Shown here: positions 28,799 to 38,706 of the stretch, piece after piece
Position numbering within the stretch: position 1 is the stretch's first letter
How the letters are laid out: every line of letters starts with the position of its first letter
From: Alteromonas sp. M12
GTDB taxonomy: Bacteria; Pseudomonadota; Gammaproteobacteria; Enterobacterales; Alteromonadaceae
Direction: 5' to 3'
DNA length: 64,000 nt
NCBI RefSeq assembly: GCF_037478005.1
Contig: NZ_CP144164.1
Span: forward strand, 2,294,001-2,358,000
Translations under genes and position numbers: made by a program
The notes under the pieces: model-generated
The model's database searches: none
What the model was told of the DNA's origin: nothing
What the model saw: the letters and a program-made list of their open reading frames with translations, nothing else

Positions 28799-30646
28799 AT
28801 GAAAATTAGAATTAAGCCGATGGCGATAAAACAAGCACTGATCGCTATGTCTGTATCAATTGCTTTAGCGGGTTGTGCAGGTAACAGCACGGACAACTCA
28901 ACGGGTAATCAGGTGGCGGCTGAAAAAATGACTCAATTAACTGAGTCGAAAAAAATCCAAGAATTAACTGAAAATTACTTTAATGAAAGTATGGCGTTTA
29001 ATCCGATTTATTCTACTTTTGTTGGCGAAACTAAATATAACGATCAATTTGATGAACCGCTAACGGAAGCTGTTTTCGCTAAACGTTTAGCCTTTGAGAA
29101 GAAATATTTAGCGGCTGTTAATACTATCGATTCAAGTAAATTGAGTGGTCAGGATTTATTGAGCTATGAAGTATTTAAACGGGATCTTGAAGTAGGTATC
29201 AGAGAGTTTGAATTGCCTGAACACTTGATGCCAATAAGTCAGTTCGGTGGCGTACATAGTTATTTTGCAATGTTAGGCTCAGGCAGTAGTGCACAGCCTT
29301 TTAATACCGCGCAAGATTATCGTAACTTTATGAAGCGCTCGGTTGGCTTTTCTGCTTACATGGACAGCGTAATTACGACTATGCAAGAAGGCATTAAAAA
29401 AGGTGTAGTCCATCCCAAGCCAATTATTGAAAAGCTGATACCGCAATTAAGTGCTCATGTTGTAGATGATGTTAGCAAAAGCGTTTTTTACGGCCCAGTA
29501 GCCGCGTTAGAGGATAATGAAAATATATCCGAAGATGAAAAAGCTAAATTAAAAAGTGAATATATTGCCGTTATTAAGCAAGTCATTATTCCTGCATATG
29601 CCAAGGTGGCAAAATTTGTAGCAGGCGAATATCTGCAAAATGGCCGTGATACTGTTGGCTTATCGGCACTTCCTAACGGTAAAAAATGGTATGAATACCG
29701 AATCGAAACGAATACCACATTACCTTTAACCGCTGAAGAAATACATGAATTTGGCAAGCAAGAAGTGGCTCGCATTTTATCAGAAATGATTAAAGTAAAA
29801 GAAACTGTCGGCTTTGAAGGGGATTTACCTGCATTTTTCGAGTTTTTGCGTACAGATGACCAATTTTACTTCGATTCTAAGCAAGGGATCATTGATGGTT
29901 ATACAGAAGTAAAAGAAAAGATTAATGAAAGACTACCATTACTGTTTGAAGTATTTCCTAAAGCGGATTACGTGGTGAAACCGGTTGAGGCATACAGGGA
30001 AGCTTCTGAAGCAGGAGCCAGTTATATGCCTCCGGCACCGGATGGCTCGAGACCGGGGATTTTTTATATTAATACCCGTGATCTAAAAGGCCAACCAAAG
30101 TTTTCACTAGAAACCTTAAGTATTCATGAAGCGGCACCCGGGCACCATTTCCAAATCGCGATTCAGCAAGAAGTAGAATCCCTTCCAAAATTCCGTAAAT
30201 TTGGTGGTTACACTGTGTTTGCTGAAGGTTGGGCGTTATACGCAGAAAGCTTAGGTAAAGAGTTAGGGCTCTTCACTGACCCTTATATGTGGTACGGGCG
30301 ACTAAGCGACGAACAATTGCGTGCTATGCGTTTAGTGGTCGACACTGGATTACATGCATTCGGCTGGACTAGAGAGGAGGCCATCGCCTACATGTTAGCC
30401 AATTCATCTATGGCCAAAAGCGATGTTGTTGCAGAAGTTGAACGTTATATTTCAATCGGCGGCCAAGCGCTCGCTTACAAAATAGGTCAACGACATATCC
30501 GTATGTTGCGCAATAAAGCCTCTGCCGCACTGGGTGATAAGTTCGACGTTCGCAAGTTCCACACCCAAGTGCTAATAGATGGCGCATTACCTATGCCCAT
30601 TCTTGAAGCTAAAATTGACCGTTGGATCGAGAGTCAAAAAAGTTAA
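28799..30646 (+). CDS. DUF885 family lipoprotein, putative zinc metallopeptidase
   Basis: A 615-residue lipoprotein: the lipobox LAGC places the acylated cysteine at C26. The mature protein is one DUF885 domain with the metallopeptidase-like motif HEAAPGHHFQIAIQQE and the downstream EGWALYAESLG, which resembles M32-type carboxypeptidases. It probably degrades peptides at the cell envelope. The residue after C26 is alanine, so outer-membrane sorting is likely. It lies directly after the exported M24 peptidase, which suggests a shared role in peptide use. The ATG has AGGA about 8 nt upstream, and a strong terminator follows. Confidence 0.85.
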   Translation: MKIRIKPMAIKQALIAMSVSIALAGCAGNSTDNSTGNQVAAEKMTQLTESKKIQELTENYFNESMAFNPIYSTFVGETKYNDQFDEPLTEAVFAKRLAFEKKYLAAVNTIDSSKLSGQDLLSYEVFKRDLEVGIREFELPEHLMPISQFGGVHSYFAMLGSGSSAQPFNTAQDYRNFMKRSVGFSAYMDSVITTMQEGIKKGVVHPKPIIEKLIPQLSAHVVDDVSKSVFYGPVAALEDNENISEDEKAKLKSEYIAVIKQVIIPAYAKVAKFVAGEYLQNGRDTVGLSALPNGKKWYEYRIETNTTLPLTAEEIHEFGKQEVARILSEMIKVKETVGFEGDLPAFFEFLRTDDQFYFDSKQGIIDGYTEVKEKINERLPLLFEVFPKADYVVKPVEAYREASEAGASYMPPAPDGSRPGIFYINTRDLKGQPKFSLETLSIHEAAPGHHFQIAIQQEVESLPKFRKFGGYTVFAEGWALYAESLGKELGLFTDPYMWYGRLSDEQLRAMRLVVDTGLHAFGWTREEAIAYMLANSSMAKSDVVAEVERYISIGGQALAYKIGQRHIRMLRNKASAALGDKFDVRKFHTQVLIDGALPMPILEAKIDRWIESQKS

Positions 30647-30706
30647 ACACATAAGGTTTGCTAGCTTTACAGCGTTTTCAGCGCTCTTTCGATGAGTTAG
30701 TATGAT

Positions 30707-30735
30707 AGGCGAGGCTTAGGTCTCGCCTTTTTATT
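30707..30735 (+). terminator. Rho-independent terminator after the DUF885 gene
   Basis: A 7-bp GC-rich stem AGGCGAG/CTCGCCT (30707-30713, 30722-30728) with an 8-nt loop is followed by TTTTTATTT. Confidence 0.9.
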
Positions 30736-30776
30736 TCCCTTAATAATTTCCAATATCGTAATTTTAAAGGACTTTT

Positions 30777-31904
30777 GTGAAGTTTTTACATACCTCAGAC
30801 TGGCATATTGGCCGTCAATTCCACAACGTTTCTCTACTTGAAGATCAACAATATGTGCTTAATCAGTTGATCGAGTACATTAAACAACAAGAAGTTGATG
30901 CGCTAATTATAGCTGGGGATATATATGATCGTGCATTACCGCCAGCTAACGCAGTAGAGTTGCTTGATCAAGTCCTTACAACTATCTGTATAGATTTAAA
31001 AATTCCAACTATTTTGATTCCAGGAAATCATGATAGTGCTGAAAGAGTCAGGTTTGGCGCAAAACACATGAAACAATCTGGCCTGCATATTATCGGTGAT
31101 TTACAGCAGATTACACAGCCAACTATCATTGATATAAAAGGGGGTGAAGTTGCTTTTTACGGTATTCCATATTGTGAGCCAGCAATGGTTAGAAATACCT
31201 TTGATGTGGAGGTTAGCAGTTATGATGAGGCTCACAGTTACTTGGTCGAAGAAATTAAAAAAGTGATGTCAGACAAACAAAAAAATGTGTTGATCAGCCA
31301 TTGTTTTATTGATGGTGCCAGCGAATCTGACTCTGAACGACCATTACAAATAGGCGGTGCAGACCGAGTGAGTTATCAACCTTGTATCGACTTTGATTAC
31401 GTGGCCTTAGGGCACCTGCATAGTCCGCAGTTTAAAGGAAAAGAACATATCCGTTACTCTGGTTCGATCATGAAATATAGTTTTTCAGAGCAGCACCAGA
31501 AAAAAGGTGTAACTCTGGTTGAATTCGACTCTGAAATGCCAGTATCAATGACACACCTAGCGCTTAAGCCACTCAGAGACATGCGTATTATTGAAGGTGA
31601 ATTAAGCACTATTTTAGAACAAGGTAAAGTCGACCCCAACAATGACGATTATCTTTTGGTTAGGCTAACAGATAAGCACGCAATCTTAGATCCCATGGGT
31701 AAGTTAAGAGAGGTGTACCCCAATGTGTTGCACCTTGAAAAACCTGGCATGCTAGAAACCAACTCAACACAATTAAATCAAGAGTCGTTAAAGCAAGGGG
31801 AGCTGGATATGTTTCGAGATTTCTATTCGCAAATTGCCGGCCAAGCCATGTCAGAGGATCAAGATAAATTGGTCTCCGAACTAATTAATCGATTAACCAA
31901 ATAG
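30777..31904 (+). CDS. sbcD: Nuclease SbcCD subunit D
   Basis: A 375-residue Mre11-type metallophosphoesterase, the nuclease subunit of SbcCD, which cuts hairpins and protein-blocked DNA ends. The phosphoesterase motifs are in order: TSDWHIG, IIAGDIYDR, LIPGNHDS, SHCFIDG and LGHLHSPQ. The GTG start has AAAGGA 5 nt upstream. sbcC starts 10 nt after the stop, so the pair forms one operon. A terminator upstream isolates it from the DUF885 gene. Confidence 0.95.
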   Translation: MKFLHTSDWHIGRQFHNVSLLEDQQYVLNQLIEYIKQQEVDALIIAGDIYDRALPPANAVELLDQVLTTICIDLKIPTILIPGNHDSAERVRFGAKHMKQSGLHIIGDLQQITQPTIIDIKGGEVAFYGIPYCEPAMVRNTFDVEVSSYDEAHSYLVEEIKKVMSDKQKNVLISHCFIDGASESDSERPLQIGGADRVSYQPCIDFDYVALGHLHSPQFKGKEHIRYSGSIMKYSFSEQHQKKGVTLVEFDSEMPVSMTHLALKPLRDMRIIEGELSTILEQGKVDPNNDDYLLVRLTDKHAILDPMGKLREVYPNVLHLEKPGMLETNSTQLNQESLKQGELDMFRDFYSQIAGQAMSEDQDKLVSELINRLTK

Positions 31905-31914
31905 GGACATTAAC

Positions 31915-34900
31915 ATGAAGCCACTTAAACTGACTGTACATGCTTTTGGCCCTTTTTCTGGTACTGAATGTATTGATTTTGCGGAGTTGGGATCTAACCC
32001 CTTATTTTTGATAAATGGCCCTACAGGCGCGGGCAAAAGCTCCATACTTGATGCCATCTGTTTTGCCTTATATGGCCAAACAACCGGGGCTGAACGCTCA
32101 GCCTCACAAATGCGCTGTGATTTCGCCGATATAAATTTACTGACCGAGGTAACCTTAGATTTTAGCTTGGGCAATAAGGCTTATCGTATTTCTCGGATCC
32201 CTATGCAAGAGAGGGCTAAGAGTGTTGGAGAAGGCACCACGTCGCAAAATTCCAAAGCCAGCCTTTGGGAGCTTGATGGTAGCGAGAACAATCGGCTACT
32301 AGTTTCATCTAGCGTGAAAGAAGCAGACAACCAGATTAGAAGTCTTATTGGATTAGATGTTGAACAATTCCGTCAGGTTATGGTGTTACCTCAAGGTAAG
32401 TTTAGAGAATTGTTGTTAGCGGACTCTAAAGATCGCGAAAAAATATTTAGCCAGTTATTTCAAACTTCCATCTATAAGAGGATTGAAGATGGTTTAAAAC
32501 TCCAAGCTGCAGAGATTAAAAAAGCGGTGGAGCAACATCAGAACCAAATAAAAGGCATATTGCAAAGTGCTGACGTCAACTCAGAAGAGCAGGTTGAAAC
32601 AAGCATTGTGCAGATAAAACCAGAACTTGTACTGGCATTTACTCAAAAACAAGATGCACAAAGCCAGGTTAAACAAACGGAAAAAGCCTTAGAAGCGGCT
32701 AATCAATTAGTTAAAAAGTTCACCGACTTTGAGTTGAAAAGTCATGAGTTAGAACAACTTAAAGAATCCATTCCCGCGTTCGACAAGCTAAAACAACAGC
32801 TGAGGCTTGCCCAAGTTGCACAAAAGTTAGCACCTCTTTTTAAAGACAAAAAGAGCGTGGCATCAAAACTAGCTCAAGGGCAGGAAAAATTAGCTAACAG
32901 TCAATCGGCATTAAGCCAATATGACGCCCAGTTAAAACAAGCAGTAGAAAGATTTAGCGCCGCACAAGTTGAGCAGCAACAAGTTGAGTCTGTGCAAAAA
33001 CAACTCAATCAACTGGAACAGTTTTTAAAAGTGGCGCAAAACTTAAACGCCGCCACAGTGTTAAAAGAAAAGGCCCAATCACAGGCGACGGAGAGTAAAA
33101 GTAAACTTAATAAGCAACAAGGTCAGATAGACACTATCAGTTCACAAATAATGGGTTTAGAACAACAATGGCAGCAACTTTCAGAGCAAGTAAGCGCCAT
33201 CGCAGCACAACAACTATTACTTGAAAAGTTAAGTCAAAACTTGACCAAGGGTAAAAATTTACAGAAATTACGGGACGAATTAAAGCAACTGCAACAGCAA
33301 AGTGCTCTGGCCAGACGTGATTATGATTCAGCCCAAAATAGCTTATTAGACAGTTCACGCTTAGTTAAAAAAACCGAGTTTTCTTGGCATGCTAGTCAAG
33401 CGGCTATTTTGGCCCAAGAGTTAGAAGACGGAGAGGCATGTCCTGTGTGTGGTAGTTTGCAGCACCCTAATATTGCCACGACACAAGGTGTTATTGAATT
33501 CACCAGCAAAGAAAAAGTCGATGAGGTTAGAGCCCTAGAACAACAAGCAACTAACACGCGAGATAAGGCAAAAGCACTATTAGATAACGCTGTCAGCAAG
33601 GAAACCGTTAAACAGAGCTTAATTGATTCCCTAAACCAAGAGTTAGGCGATATTGCATCTAAAAGCATAGAAGAGATGCAAACTGAGCACGACACTCAGC
33701 AGCACAAAGTCAGTGAGTTATTAAGGGTTCAAAAAAACCTGACAACTGTAGCTGAAAACCTAGAAAACAATAAAAACACACTCAAAGAGTACCAAGCTAA
33801 ACTCTCTGGTTTGCAAGACCAAGCAGCGGTAGATGAGAAAGGTTTGATCACAGCTGAAGCGAATGTTGCGCAACTTGAAAAACAAGTCCCCTCTCAGCAA
33901 CGTAATATTTCCGAGCTAGAATCCAATATAGATGGTCTAAAACGTAAGATTAGCCAGCTTAATGAGGCCTTAGTGTCTGCTCGACAAGACAAAGAAGTCG
34001 CCCAATCTCAATTCGACCAAGGTCATGCCAACAACCAGGCATTACAGGCAAATTTAGCTGAGTTGGAAACCGAAAGTCGAGAGGCCGAAAAAAATTGGGA
34101 AACCGCTTTAGGGGCAAGTGAGTTTATTAATGAAGACGCTTTTTTAGCCGCGCAACTAAGTGATCAACAACAACTTGAGTTACAAACCAATATTGAAGAG
34201 TTTAAAACTAGGCTGGATAATTTAACCGGAGCGGTTTCCCAACTTAAATCTGAGTTAACCGCCCAAAGCAAACCTAACCTTGTTGTGATCCAAGACGAAC
34301 TTGCTTTGGCTAATTCAGTGCTTAATGAAAAAGATCGCATATGGCGGGAATTAGAAGAGCGCAAAAATCAGCTTCTTTCGGTGCAAACCAAGTTAATTGC
34401 TGCCCATAAAAAGAACCAAGCACTTGAAGTGCAATATCAAACCGTAGGAACCTTATACGAGGTATCTAACGGACTCACCGGTGATAAAGTTAGTTTGCAG
34501 CGATTTGTGCTCAGTGTCTTGTTAGATGATGTATTGATACAGGCTTCACAGCGATTGTCGTTAATGAGTAAAGGCCGATATCAACTTATTCGCAAGGAAG
34601 AGCGTGCGAAAGGCAACAAAGCATCTGGACTTGAACTGGAAGTAGATGATGCCTACACCGGCAAATCGCGTCCTGTTGCCACTCTGTCAGGGGGAGAGTC
34701 CTTTATGGCTGCCTTATCATTAGCCTTGGGTTTGTCTGATGTGGTGCAGTCCTATTCAGGTGGTATTCGACTGGATACATTATTTATAGATGAAGGGTTT
34801 GGTAGTTTAGACTCTGAGTCGTTAGATTTAGCCATCCGCACTTTAATCGATTTGCAATCCACTGGCCGCATGATTGGGATCATTTCCCATGTTAGTGAGT

Positions 34901-34977
34901 TAAAAAGTCAAATGGCCCTGCGAGTTGATGTGAAATCAGGCAGAGCGGGTAGTCAAATTGAGGTGTTAACTGCATAA
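31915..34977 (+). CDS. sbcC: Nuclease SbcCD subunit C (Rad50-like ATPase)
   Basis: A 1020-residue SMC-type ATPase. Walker A is NGPTGAGKSS (K41). Long coiled coils flank the zinc hook CPVC (C509, C512), which lies almost exactly at the centre as expected for dimer joining. The ABC signature LSGGESFMAALSLALG and Walker B LDTLFIDEGFGSLD are at the C-terminus. The Q-loop is in QVMVLPQGKFRELLLADS. It pairs with SbcD just upstream. The length matches E. coli SbcC (about 1048). Confidence 0.95.
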   Translation: MKPLKLTVHAFGPFSGTECIDFAELGSNPLFLINGPTGAGKSSILDAICFALYGQTTGAERSASQMRCDFADINLLTEVTLDFSLGNKAYRISRIPMQERAKSVGEGTTSQNSKASLWELDGSENNRLLVSSSVKEADNQIRSLIGLDVEQFRQVMVLPQGKFRELLLADSKDREKIFSQLFQTSIYKRIEDGLKLQAAEIKKAVEQHQNQIKGILQSADVNSEEQVETSIVQIKPELVLAFTQKQDAQSQVKQTEKALEAANQLVKKFTDFELKSHELEQLKESIPAFDKLKQQLRLAQVAQKLAPLFKDKKSVASKLAQGQEKLANSQSALSQYDAQLKQAVERFSAAQVEQQQVESVQKQLNQLEQFLKVAQNLNAATVLKEKAQSQATESKSKLNKQQGQIDTISSQIMGLEQQWQQLSEQVSAIAAQQLLLEKLSQNLTKGKNLQKLRDELKQLQQQSALARRDYDSAQNSLLDSSRLVKKTEFSWHASQAAILAQELEDGEACPVCGSLQHPNIATTQGVIEFTSKEKVDEVRALEQQATNTRDKAKALLDNAVSKETVKQSLIDSLNQELGDIASKSIEEMQTEHDTQQHKVSELLRVQKNLTTVAENLENNKNTLKEYQAKLSGLQDQAAVDEKGLITAEANVAQLEKQVPSQQRNISELESNIDGLKRKISQLNEALVSARQDKEVAQSQFDQGHANNQALQANLAELETESREAEKNWETALGASEFINEDAFLAAQLSDQQQLELQTNIEEFKTRLDNLTGAVSQLKSELTAQSKPNLVVIQDELALANSVLNEKDRIWRELEERKNQLLSVQTKLIAAHKKNQALEVQYQTVGTLYEVSNGLTGDKVSLQRFVLSVLLDDVLIQASQRLSLMSKGRYQLIRKEERAKGNKASGLELEVDDAYTGKSRPVATLSGGESFMAALSLALGLSDVVQSYSGGIRLDTLFIDEGFGSLDSESLDLAIRTLIDLQSTGRMIGIISHVSELKSQMALRVDVKSGRAGSQIEVLTA

Positions 34978-35029
34978 CGAGTCTGAATATAAAAAGCCAT
35001 GGCATAAATAGACAAAAAAACATATCTGC

Positions 35030-35066
35030 TTGACAACTTAGTGCATATAGTTATCATGGTAACTAT
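35030..35066 (+). promoter_or_regulatory. Promoter with MarR-type palindromic operator
   Basis: TTGACA (35030-35035) and TATCAT (35052-35057) with a 16-nt spacer form a good sigma-70 promoter. A 20-bp inverted repeat at 35047-35066 (half-sites ATAGTTA and TAACTAT, 9 of 10 positions paired) covers the -10 box. Sites of this length and symmetry are typical of MarR-family repressors, and one is encoded two genes downstream, so autoregulation is likely. Confidence 0.78.
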
Positions 35067-35090
35067 ATTGTTTTGATTAAGGACTGCTCT

Positions 35091-35375
35091 GTGCATTGTA
35101 TCTTTGCCACCATTACACCAAAGCCCCAATATTTTAAATATGCAAAAAAAGCTATCCTTGGAATATTAGGGGCTACTCGAAAAGAAGAAGGCTGCTTGCA
35201 ATTTGACGTCCACACAAATCAAAGTGAAACACAGCTATTTTTATATGAACAATGGCAGGATGAAAGTGCCCTTGAACAACATTATCAGCAAGATTATACA
35301 AAACAGGTGTTTACTGCTTATCAAGACTGGTTAGCTGAGCCTGTTGAGATAAAAACCATAGCTTTGCTTAAATAA
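35091..35375 (+). CDS. Antibiotic biosynthesis monooxygenase (ABM) domain protein, YgiN-like
   Basis: A 94-residue ferredoxin-like-fold protein of the ABM family: the pattern ILGATRKEEGCLQFDVH, then LFLYEQWQDESALEQHYQ is characteristic. YgiN-like members oxidise quinols or remove reactive small molecules. I chose the GTG at 35091, with TAAGGA 7 nt upstream. A TTG at 35073 in the same frame has no ribosome site. It precedes a MarR regulator and lies under a palindromic operator, which suggests induction by a small toxic or phenolic compound. Confidence 0.82.
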   Translation: MHCIFATITPKPQYFKYAKKAILGILGATRKEEGCLQFDVHTNQSETQLFLYEQWQDESALEQHYQQDYTKQVFTAYQDWLAEPVEIKTIALLK

Positions 35376-35393
35376 TGGTAGAAGTTTAAAAGT

Positions 35394-35831
35394 ATGTTTT
35401 TTCTAAAAGAGCTACCGACTCAAGCAATGATAAACCGCTACAGTGAAGATTACTTTCCTGAGCGAAGTGAAGATGTCGCTAAAAAATTGCAAGGACTGCG
35501 AGAATACAGCACTTTGATTCGAAAATTAGAGGACTACTTTGCTAGCCACAACCTTTCTCAATTACGATTTTTAGTCATGATGGTGATTGATCGTGAGCCG
35601 GATCGTGATCACCTCCTTGCCCATGAAATAACAGAAAGGTTAGATGTATCAAAGCCGGTATTGAGTCGAGCCATAAAGAAGCTTATTGCAGCCTCGTTAT
35701 TGTCTTCCAAAAAGGATAAGCAAGATGCAAGGGCAGTTTTGCTATCTTTGACTCCAACAAGTAAAGAATTACTGAGGTCAATATTGCCCGGCTATTTTGA
35801 CATTCTGAGTGCTCAAAGCCACTCGGTGTAG
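35394..35831 (+). CDS. MarR family transcriptional regulator
   Basis: A 145-residue winged-helix regulator. The N-terminal dimer helices (residues about 1-60) lead to the DNA-binding part: HEITERLDVSKPVLSRAIKKL is the recognition helix-turn-helix and KDKQDARAVLLSLT is the wing with the conserved D-x-R. It follows the ABM gene by 18 nt and should be on the same transcript. The 20-bp palindrome over the promoter at 35047-35066 is the probable binding site. The ligand is unknown. Its ribosome site is weak, suggesting low expression. Confidence 0.87.
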   Translation: MFFLKELPTQAMINRYSEDYFPERSEDVAKKLQGLREYSTLIRKLEDYFASHNLSQLRFLVMMVIDREPDRDHLLAHEITERLDVSKPVLSRAIKKLIAASLLSSKKDKQDARAVLLSLTPTSKELLRSILPGYFDILSAQSHSV

Positions 35832-35840
35832 ATAAAACCG

Positions 35841-36692
35841 TTATTCGTTTATGTAAGTTTTGGGCTTGTAGTAGCACATGTCCAAGTTACCGTTACCCTT
35901 AAAGTGAAAGAATTCACTTTCTAAACCACGAGCGCTTTGTAAACGCTTTTGGAAGGCGTCAGAGTCCTGTTTTTGTATTTCAATTTTAATGCGCTCTTCA
36001 GGGGCAATATTTTCTGCCATTTTAATCCAATGTATTTTACTACGCTGCTCAGCTTGTACGATAACGCCACTCGCTTCATTGACACTTGCCCGTTTTAAGG
36101 ATTGCAAGGCAGGCATGCCATAGATAACCTGACCAAAGGAGCTCATGTTTCGATCTAGGTGTCGAGTAGCTTGGCCAATGACCATATAAAAATGGGTAGT
36201 GGCTGAGTCTTTATTTACATCCCTGGCCATGGCTACATTACCTGGGCAGTGAAGAAGCCACTCTTCTTTACTTTGTAAATCTCGACCGGCAGGAAATTCA
36301 TGTAAATAGCCAGTTTCAGGTGCCATGAAATCATTTTTTTGTTCCAGTTGAAAGGCACTAATGGGGGGAATAGGGCGGGTAAACTCTGCCTTTAATGGAC
36401 TATTAAATTGAGTTGGTTTTTTATCCTCAAGATCACCTGCTTGGGCAACAAAACCGTCTATCACCCGATAAAAGTCTAAGCCGTCGTAATAACCTTGGTT
36501 CACTAAGTTTTTAAACCGCGTAACATGATTAGGCGCAATAAATGGTGCAAGCTCGATGATCACTAATCCTTCGTCAGTTTGCATATAAACTTGGTTTTCT
36601 AATCTAGGTGCACGCCATTCTGTTTGGACTTTACTCAAAGCTGAACAAGAAAAGAATGCAACAACGATTAAAAGTGTAGTGAAAGGTTTCAT
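35841..36692 (-). CDS. Exported cyclophilin-type peptidyl-prolyl isomerase
   Basis: A 283-residue protein with an N-terminal signal (hydrophobic residues 5-19), hence periplasmic. FFSC near residue 16 is a poor lipobox. The cyclophilin fold is recognised from TRFKNLVNQGYYDGLDFYRVIDGFVAQAGD and the later NVAMARDVNKDSATTHFYMVIGQ and FGQVIYGMPAL. It is longer than PpiA (190), with inserts before and after the core and a C-terminal extension. Isomerase residues are only partly conserved, so chaperone-like activity is possible. It follows lipA on the same strand, but a strong terminator separates them. Confidence 0.82.
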   Translation of the reverse strand: MKPFTTLLIVVAFFSCSALSKVQTEWRAPRLENQVYMQTDEGLVIIELAPFIAPNHVTRFKNLVNQGYYDGLDFYRVIDGFVAQAGDLEDKKPTQFNSPLKAEFTRPIPPISAFQLEQKNDFMAPETGYLHEFPAGRDLQSKEEWLLHCPGNVAMARDVNKDSATTHFYMVIGQATRHLDRNMSSFGQVIYGMPALQSLKRASVNEASGVIVQAEQRSKIHWIKMAENIAPEERIKIEIQKQDSDAFQKRLQSARGLESEFFHFKGNGNLDMCYYKPKTYINE

Positions 36693-36707
36693 GGTTATTC
36701 CTTGTAT

Positions 36708-36742
36708 AAAAAAGCCCGTTAATGACTACATTAACGGGCTTT
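36708..36742 (-). terminator. Rho-independent terminator of lipA operon
   Basis: On the minus strand a perfect 13-bp stem AAAGCCCGTTAAT/ATTAACGGGCTTT with a 6-nt loop is followed by a T run (plus-strand A at 36708-36713). It ends the long leftward lipA-lipB block. Confidence 0.93.
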
Positions 36743-36773
36743 GTTTAATCCGTAAACTTAATTAGGTTTTTGG

Positions 36774-37736
36774 CTATTTTACTTCGACCCCAGCGGCTTG
36801 CTTGTCAGCATGATAACTGGAACGCACCATAGGTCCGCAGGCTGCGTGAGTAAATCCAATGCTGTGAGCATAGTCACCTAATTCGTCAAATTCAGACGGG
36901 TGTACATAACGTTTTAAAGGGTAATGGTGTTTGCTAGGTTGCAGATATTGTCCCAACGTAAGCATATCAACATTGTGAGCACGCAAATCGTCTAACACTA
37001 AGCTTATCTCTTGCTTGTCTTCACCCATTCCCATCATTAAGCCTGATTTAGTCGGGATCTCAGGATGTTGTTCTTTGAATTTTTTGAGAAGATCGAGTGA
37101 CCACTGATAGTTTGCCCCTGGACGACATTCTCGATAAAGACGAGGTATGGTTTCCAAGTTATGATTAAACACGTCTGGCACACCTTGTTTAAATATTTCT
37201 AGTGCGCGATCCATACGGCCACGAAAGTCGGGTACCAGTACTTCAATTTTGGTCGATGGGCTGTGTTCACGAATAGCATTAATACAATCGACAAAATGTT
37301 GAGCACCGCCATCACGCAAATCATCACGGTCAACAGACGTAATGACCACGTACTTTAATCCCATCTCAGCAATGGTTTTAGCAAGTTTAATCGGTTCTTC
37401 TGCACTTGGAGGTAAAGGCTTTCCGTGGGCAACGTCACAAAATGGACAACGTCTGGTACAGATATCACCCAAAATCATAAAGGTAGCTGTACCATGGTTG
37501 AAACACTCCGCTAAGTTAGGGCAGCTTGCTTCTTCACATACAGAATACAGATTATTTTTGCGCAGGGTTTGTTTGATGTGATCAATTTTTTCCGTTGTAC
37601 GGGGTAATTTAATTTTGATCCACTCAGGCTTACGCAACATTTGTTCTTTTTCTGTGGGAACAATCGTAATGGGAATGTGTTTTACTTTCTCATCATCGCG
37701 GAGTTTTACTCCAGCTTGTGGTCGTGCGTTACTCAT
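36774..37736 (-). CDS. lipA: Lipoyl synthase
   Basis: A radical-SAM enzyme of 320 residues that inserts two sulfurs into octanoyl groups on lipoyl domains. The auxiliary cluster cysteines are C67, C72 and C78 ([13 protein letters not shown]). The radical SAM cluster is C93, C97 and C100 (CTRRCPFC). The C-terminal serine of RSSYHAD is present. I chose the ATG at 37736: AAGAAGG lies about 6 nt upstream, the length equals E. coli LipA, and it overlaps the lipB stop by 8 nt. A TTG ten codons upstream is less likely. Confidence 0.96.
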   Translation of the reverse strand: MSNARPQAGVKLRDDEKVKHIPITIVPTEKEQMLRKPEWIKIKLPRTTEKIDHIKQTLRKNNLYSVCEEASCPNLAECFNHGTATFMILGDICTRRCPFCDVAHGKPLPPSAEEPIKLAKTIAEMGLKYVVITSVDRDDLRDGGAQHFVDCINAIREHSPSTKIEVLVPDFRGRMDRALEIFKQGVPDVFNHNLETIPRLYRECRPGANYQWSLDLLKKFKEQHPEIPTKSGLMMGMGEDKQEISLVLDDLRAHNVDMLTLGQYLQPSKHHYPLKRYVHPSEFDELGDYAHSIGFTHAACGPMVRSSYHADKQAAGVEVK

Positions 37737-38370
37737 CAAAACCTTCTTTATATTCTTTGTGATCAATATTTAACAAATTGCAAAAGTGCTCAACCAATTT
37801 AGTGCCTGCTGCATTTACAGATTGCGGGCCACCAATAGTTGCGCAATTTATCATCTCAAGGCCAGCATAGCCACAAGGATTAATACGATTAAATGGCGAC
37901 AAGTCCATGTTTACATTCAATGCTAAGCCGTGAAATGAGCAGCCTTTACGTATACGTAGCCCAACTGAGCAGACTTTCTTTTCGTCAACATATACCCCAG
38001 GAGCGTCAGCTTTAGGATAAGCGTTGATTGCATAATCCTGCAAAGTATTCACAACACAGCTTTCAAGGGCAGTTACCAAGTTCCTTACACCAAGCTTACG
38101 CCGCTTAATGTCCAACAAAACATACATAGTTTGCTGACCTGGACCGTGATAAGTAACCTGTCCACCTCGGTCGACTTTCACCACGGGGATATCCCCAGGT
38201 GCTAATAAGTGTTCTTCTTTACCAGCCTGACCTTGGGTAAACACAGGTAAGTGTTCAACTAACCATATTTCATCTGCAACAGTTGCGTCTCGAGAATCGG
38301 TAAAATCTTGCATTGCCTGCCAGATGGGCTGATAACTTTGTTTACCTAATTGACGAACAACTAAAGACAT
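37729..38370 (-). CDS. lipB: Octanoyl-[ACP]:protein N-octanoyltransferase
   Basis: A 213-residue transferase that moves octanoate from acyl carrier protein to lipoyl domains, the step before LipA. It contains [13 protein letters not shown], the catalytic lysine region [19 protein letters not shown] and the catalytic cysteine in [10 protein letters not shown]. The ATG at 38370 gives the usual length. A TTG three codons earlier is possible, and neither has a good ribosome site. lipA overlaps its end by 8 nt, so the two are coupled. Confidence 0.95.
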   Translation of the reverse strand: MSLVVRQLGKQSYQPIWQAMQDFTDSRDATVADEIWLVEHLPVFTQGQAGKEEHLLAPGDIPVVKVDRGGQVTYHGPGQQTMYVLLDIKRRKLGVRNLVTALESCVVNTLQDYAINAYPKADAPGVYVDEKKVCSVGLRIRKGCSFHGLALNVNMDLSPFNRINPCGYAGLEMINCATIGGPQSVNAAGTKLVEHFCNLLNIDHKEYKEGFDE

Positions 38371-38397
38371 ATTACGCAAACGCCACTACCGATTTCA

Positions 38398-38661
38398 TTA
38401 CAGCACAACTCTTACTAATTCTAAGCTAGATAACTCAGTGTAAATGGTTTCCATATGTTCTTTACTAGTCACCTTTACGCTAATAGATAGCGAATGGTAG
38501 GTACCTTTAGAACTGGGTTTTACTGTTGGGCTGTAATCACCTGGTGCATGGTTCTGCAAACAAGAAATAACATCATTAGGAAGCTGCTCATGAGCAACTC
38601 CCATTACTTTGAATGTCTGCAAACAAGGAAAATCCAACAATTGATCGAATTTAGTATCCAC
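38398..38661 (-). CDS. ybeD: YbeD family protein (DUF493)
   Basis: A small ferredoxin-like-fold protein of 87 residues. It matches E. coli YbeD over [21 protein letters not shown], shown here in part as [12 protein letters not shown], and [19 protein letters not shown]. The function is not established, though its ACT-like fold suggests a regulatory role. Its constant place between dacA and lipB, as here, is its best known trait. It starts with GTG and has AGAG 6 nt upstream. Confidence 0.92.
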   Translation of the reverse strand: MDTKFDQLLDFPCLQTFKVMGVAHEQLPNDVISCLQNHAPGDYSPTVKPSSKGTYHSLSISVKVTSKEHMETIYTELSSLELVRVVL

Positions 38662-38706
38662 TTTTTACTCTTCACTAATTTAGGGATTTGAATGCTAGTG
38701 AATTGA

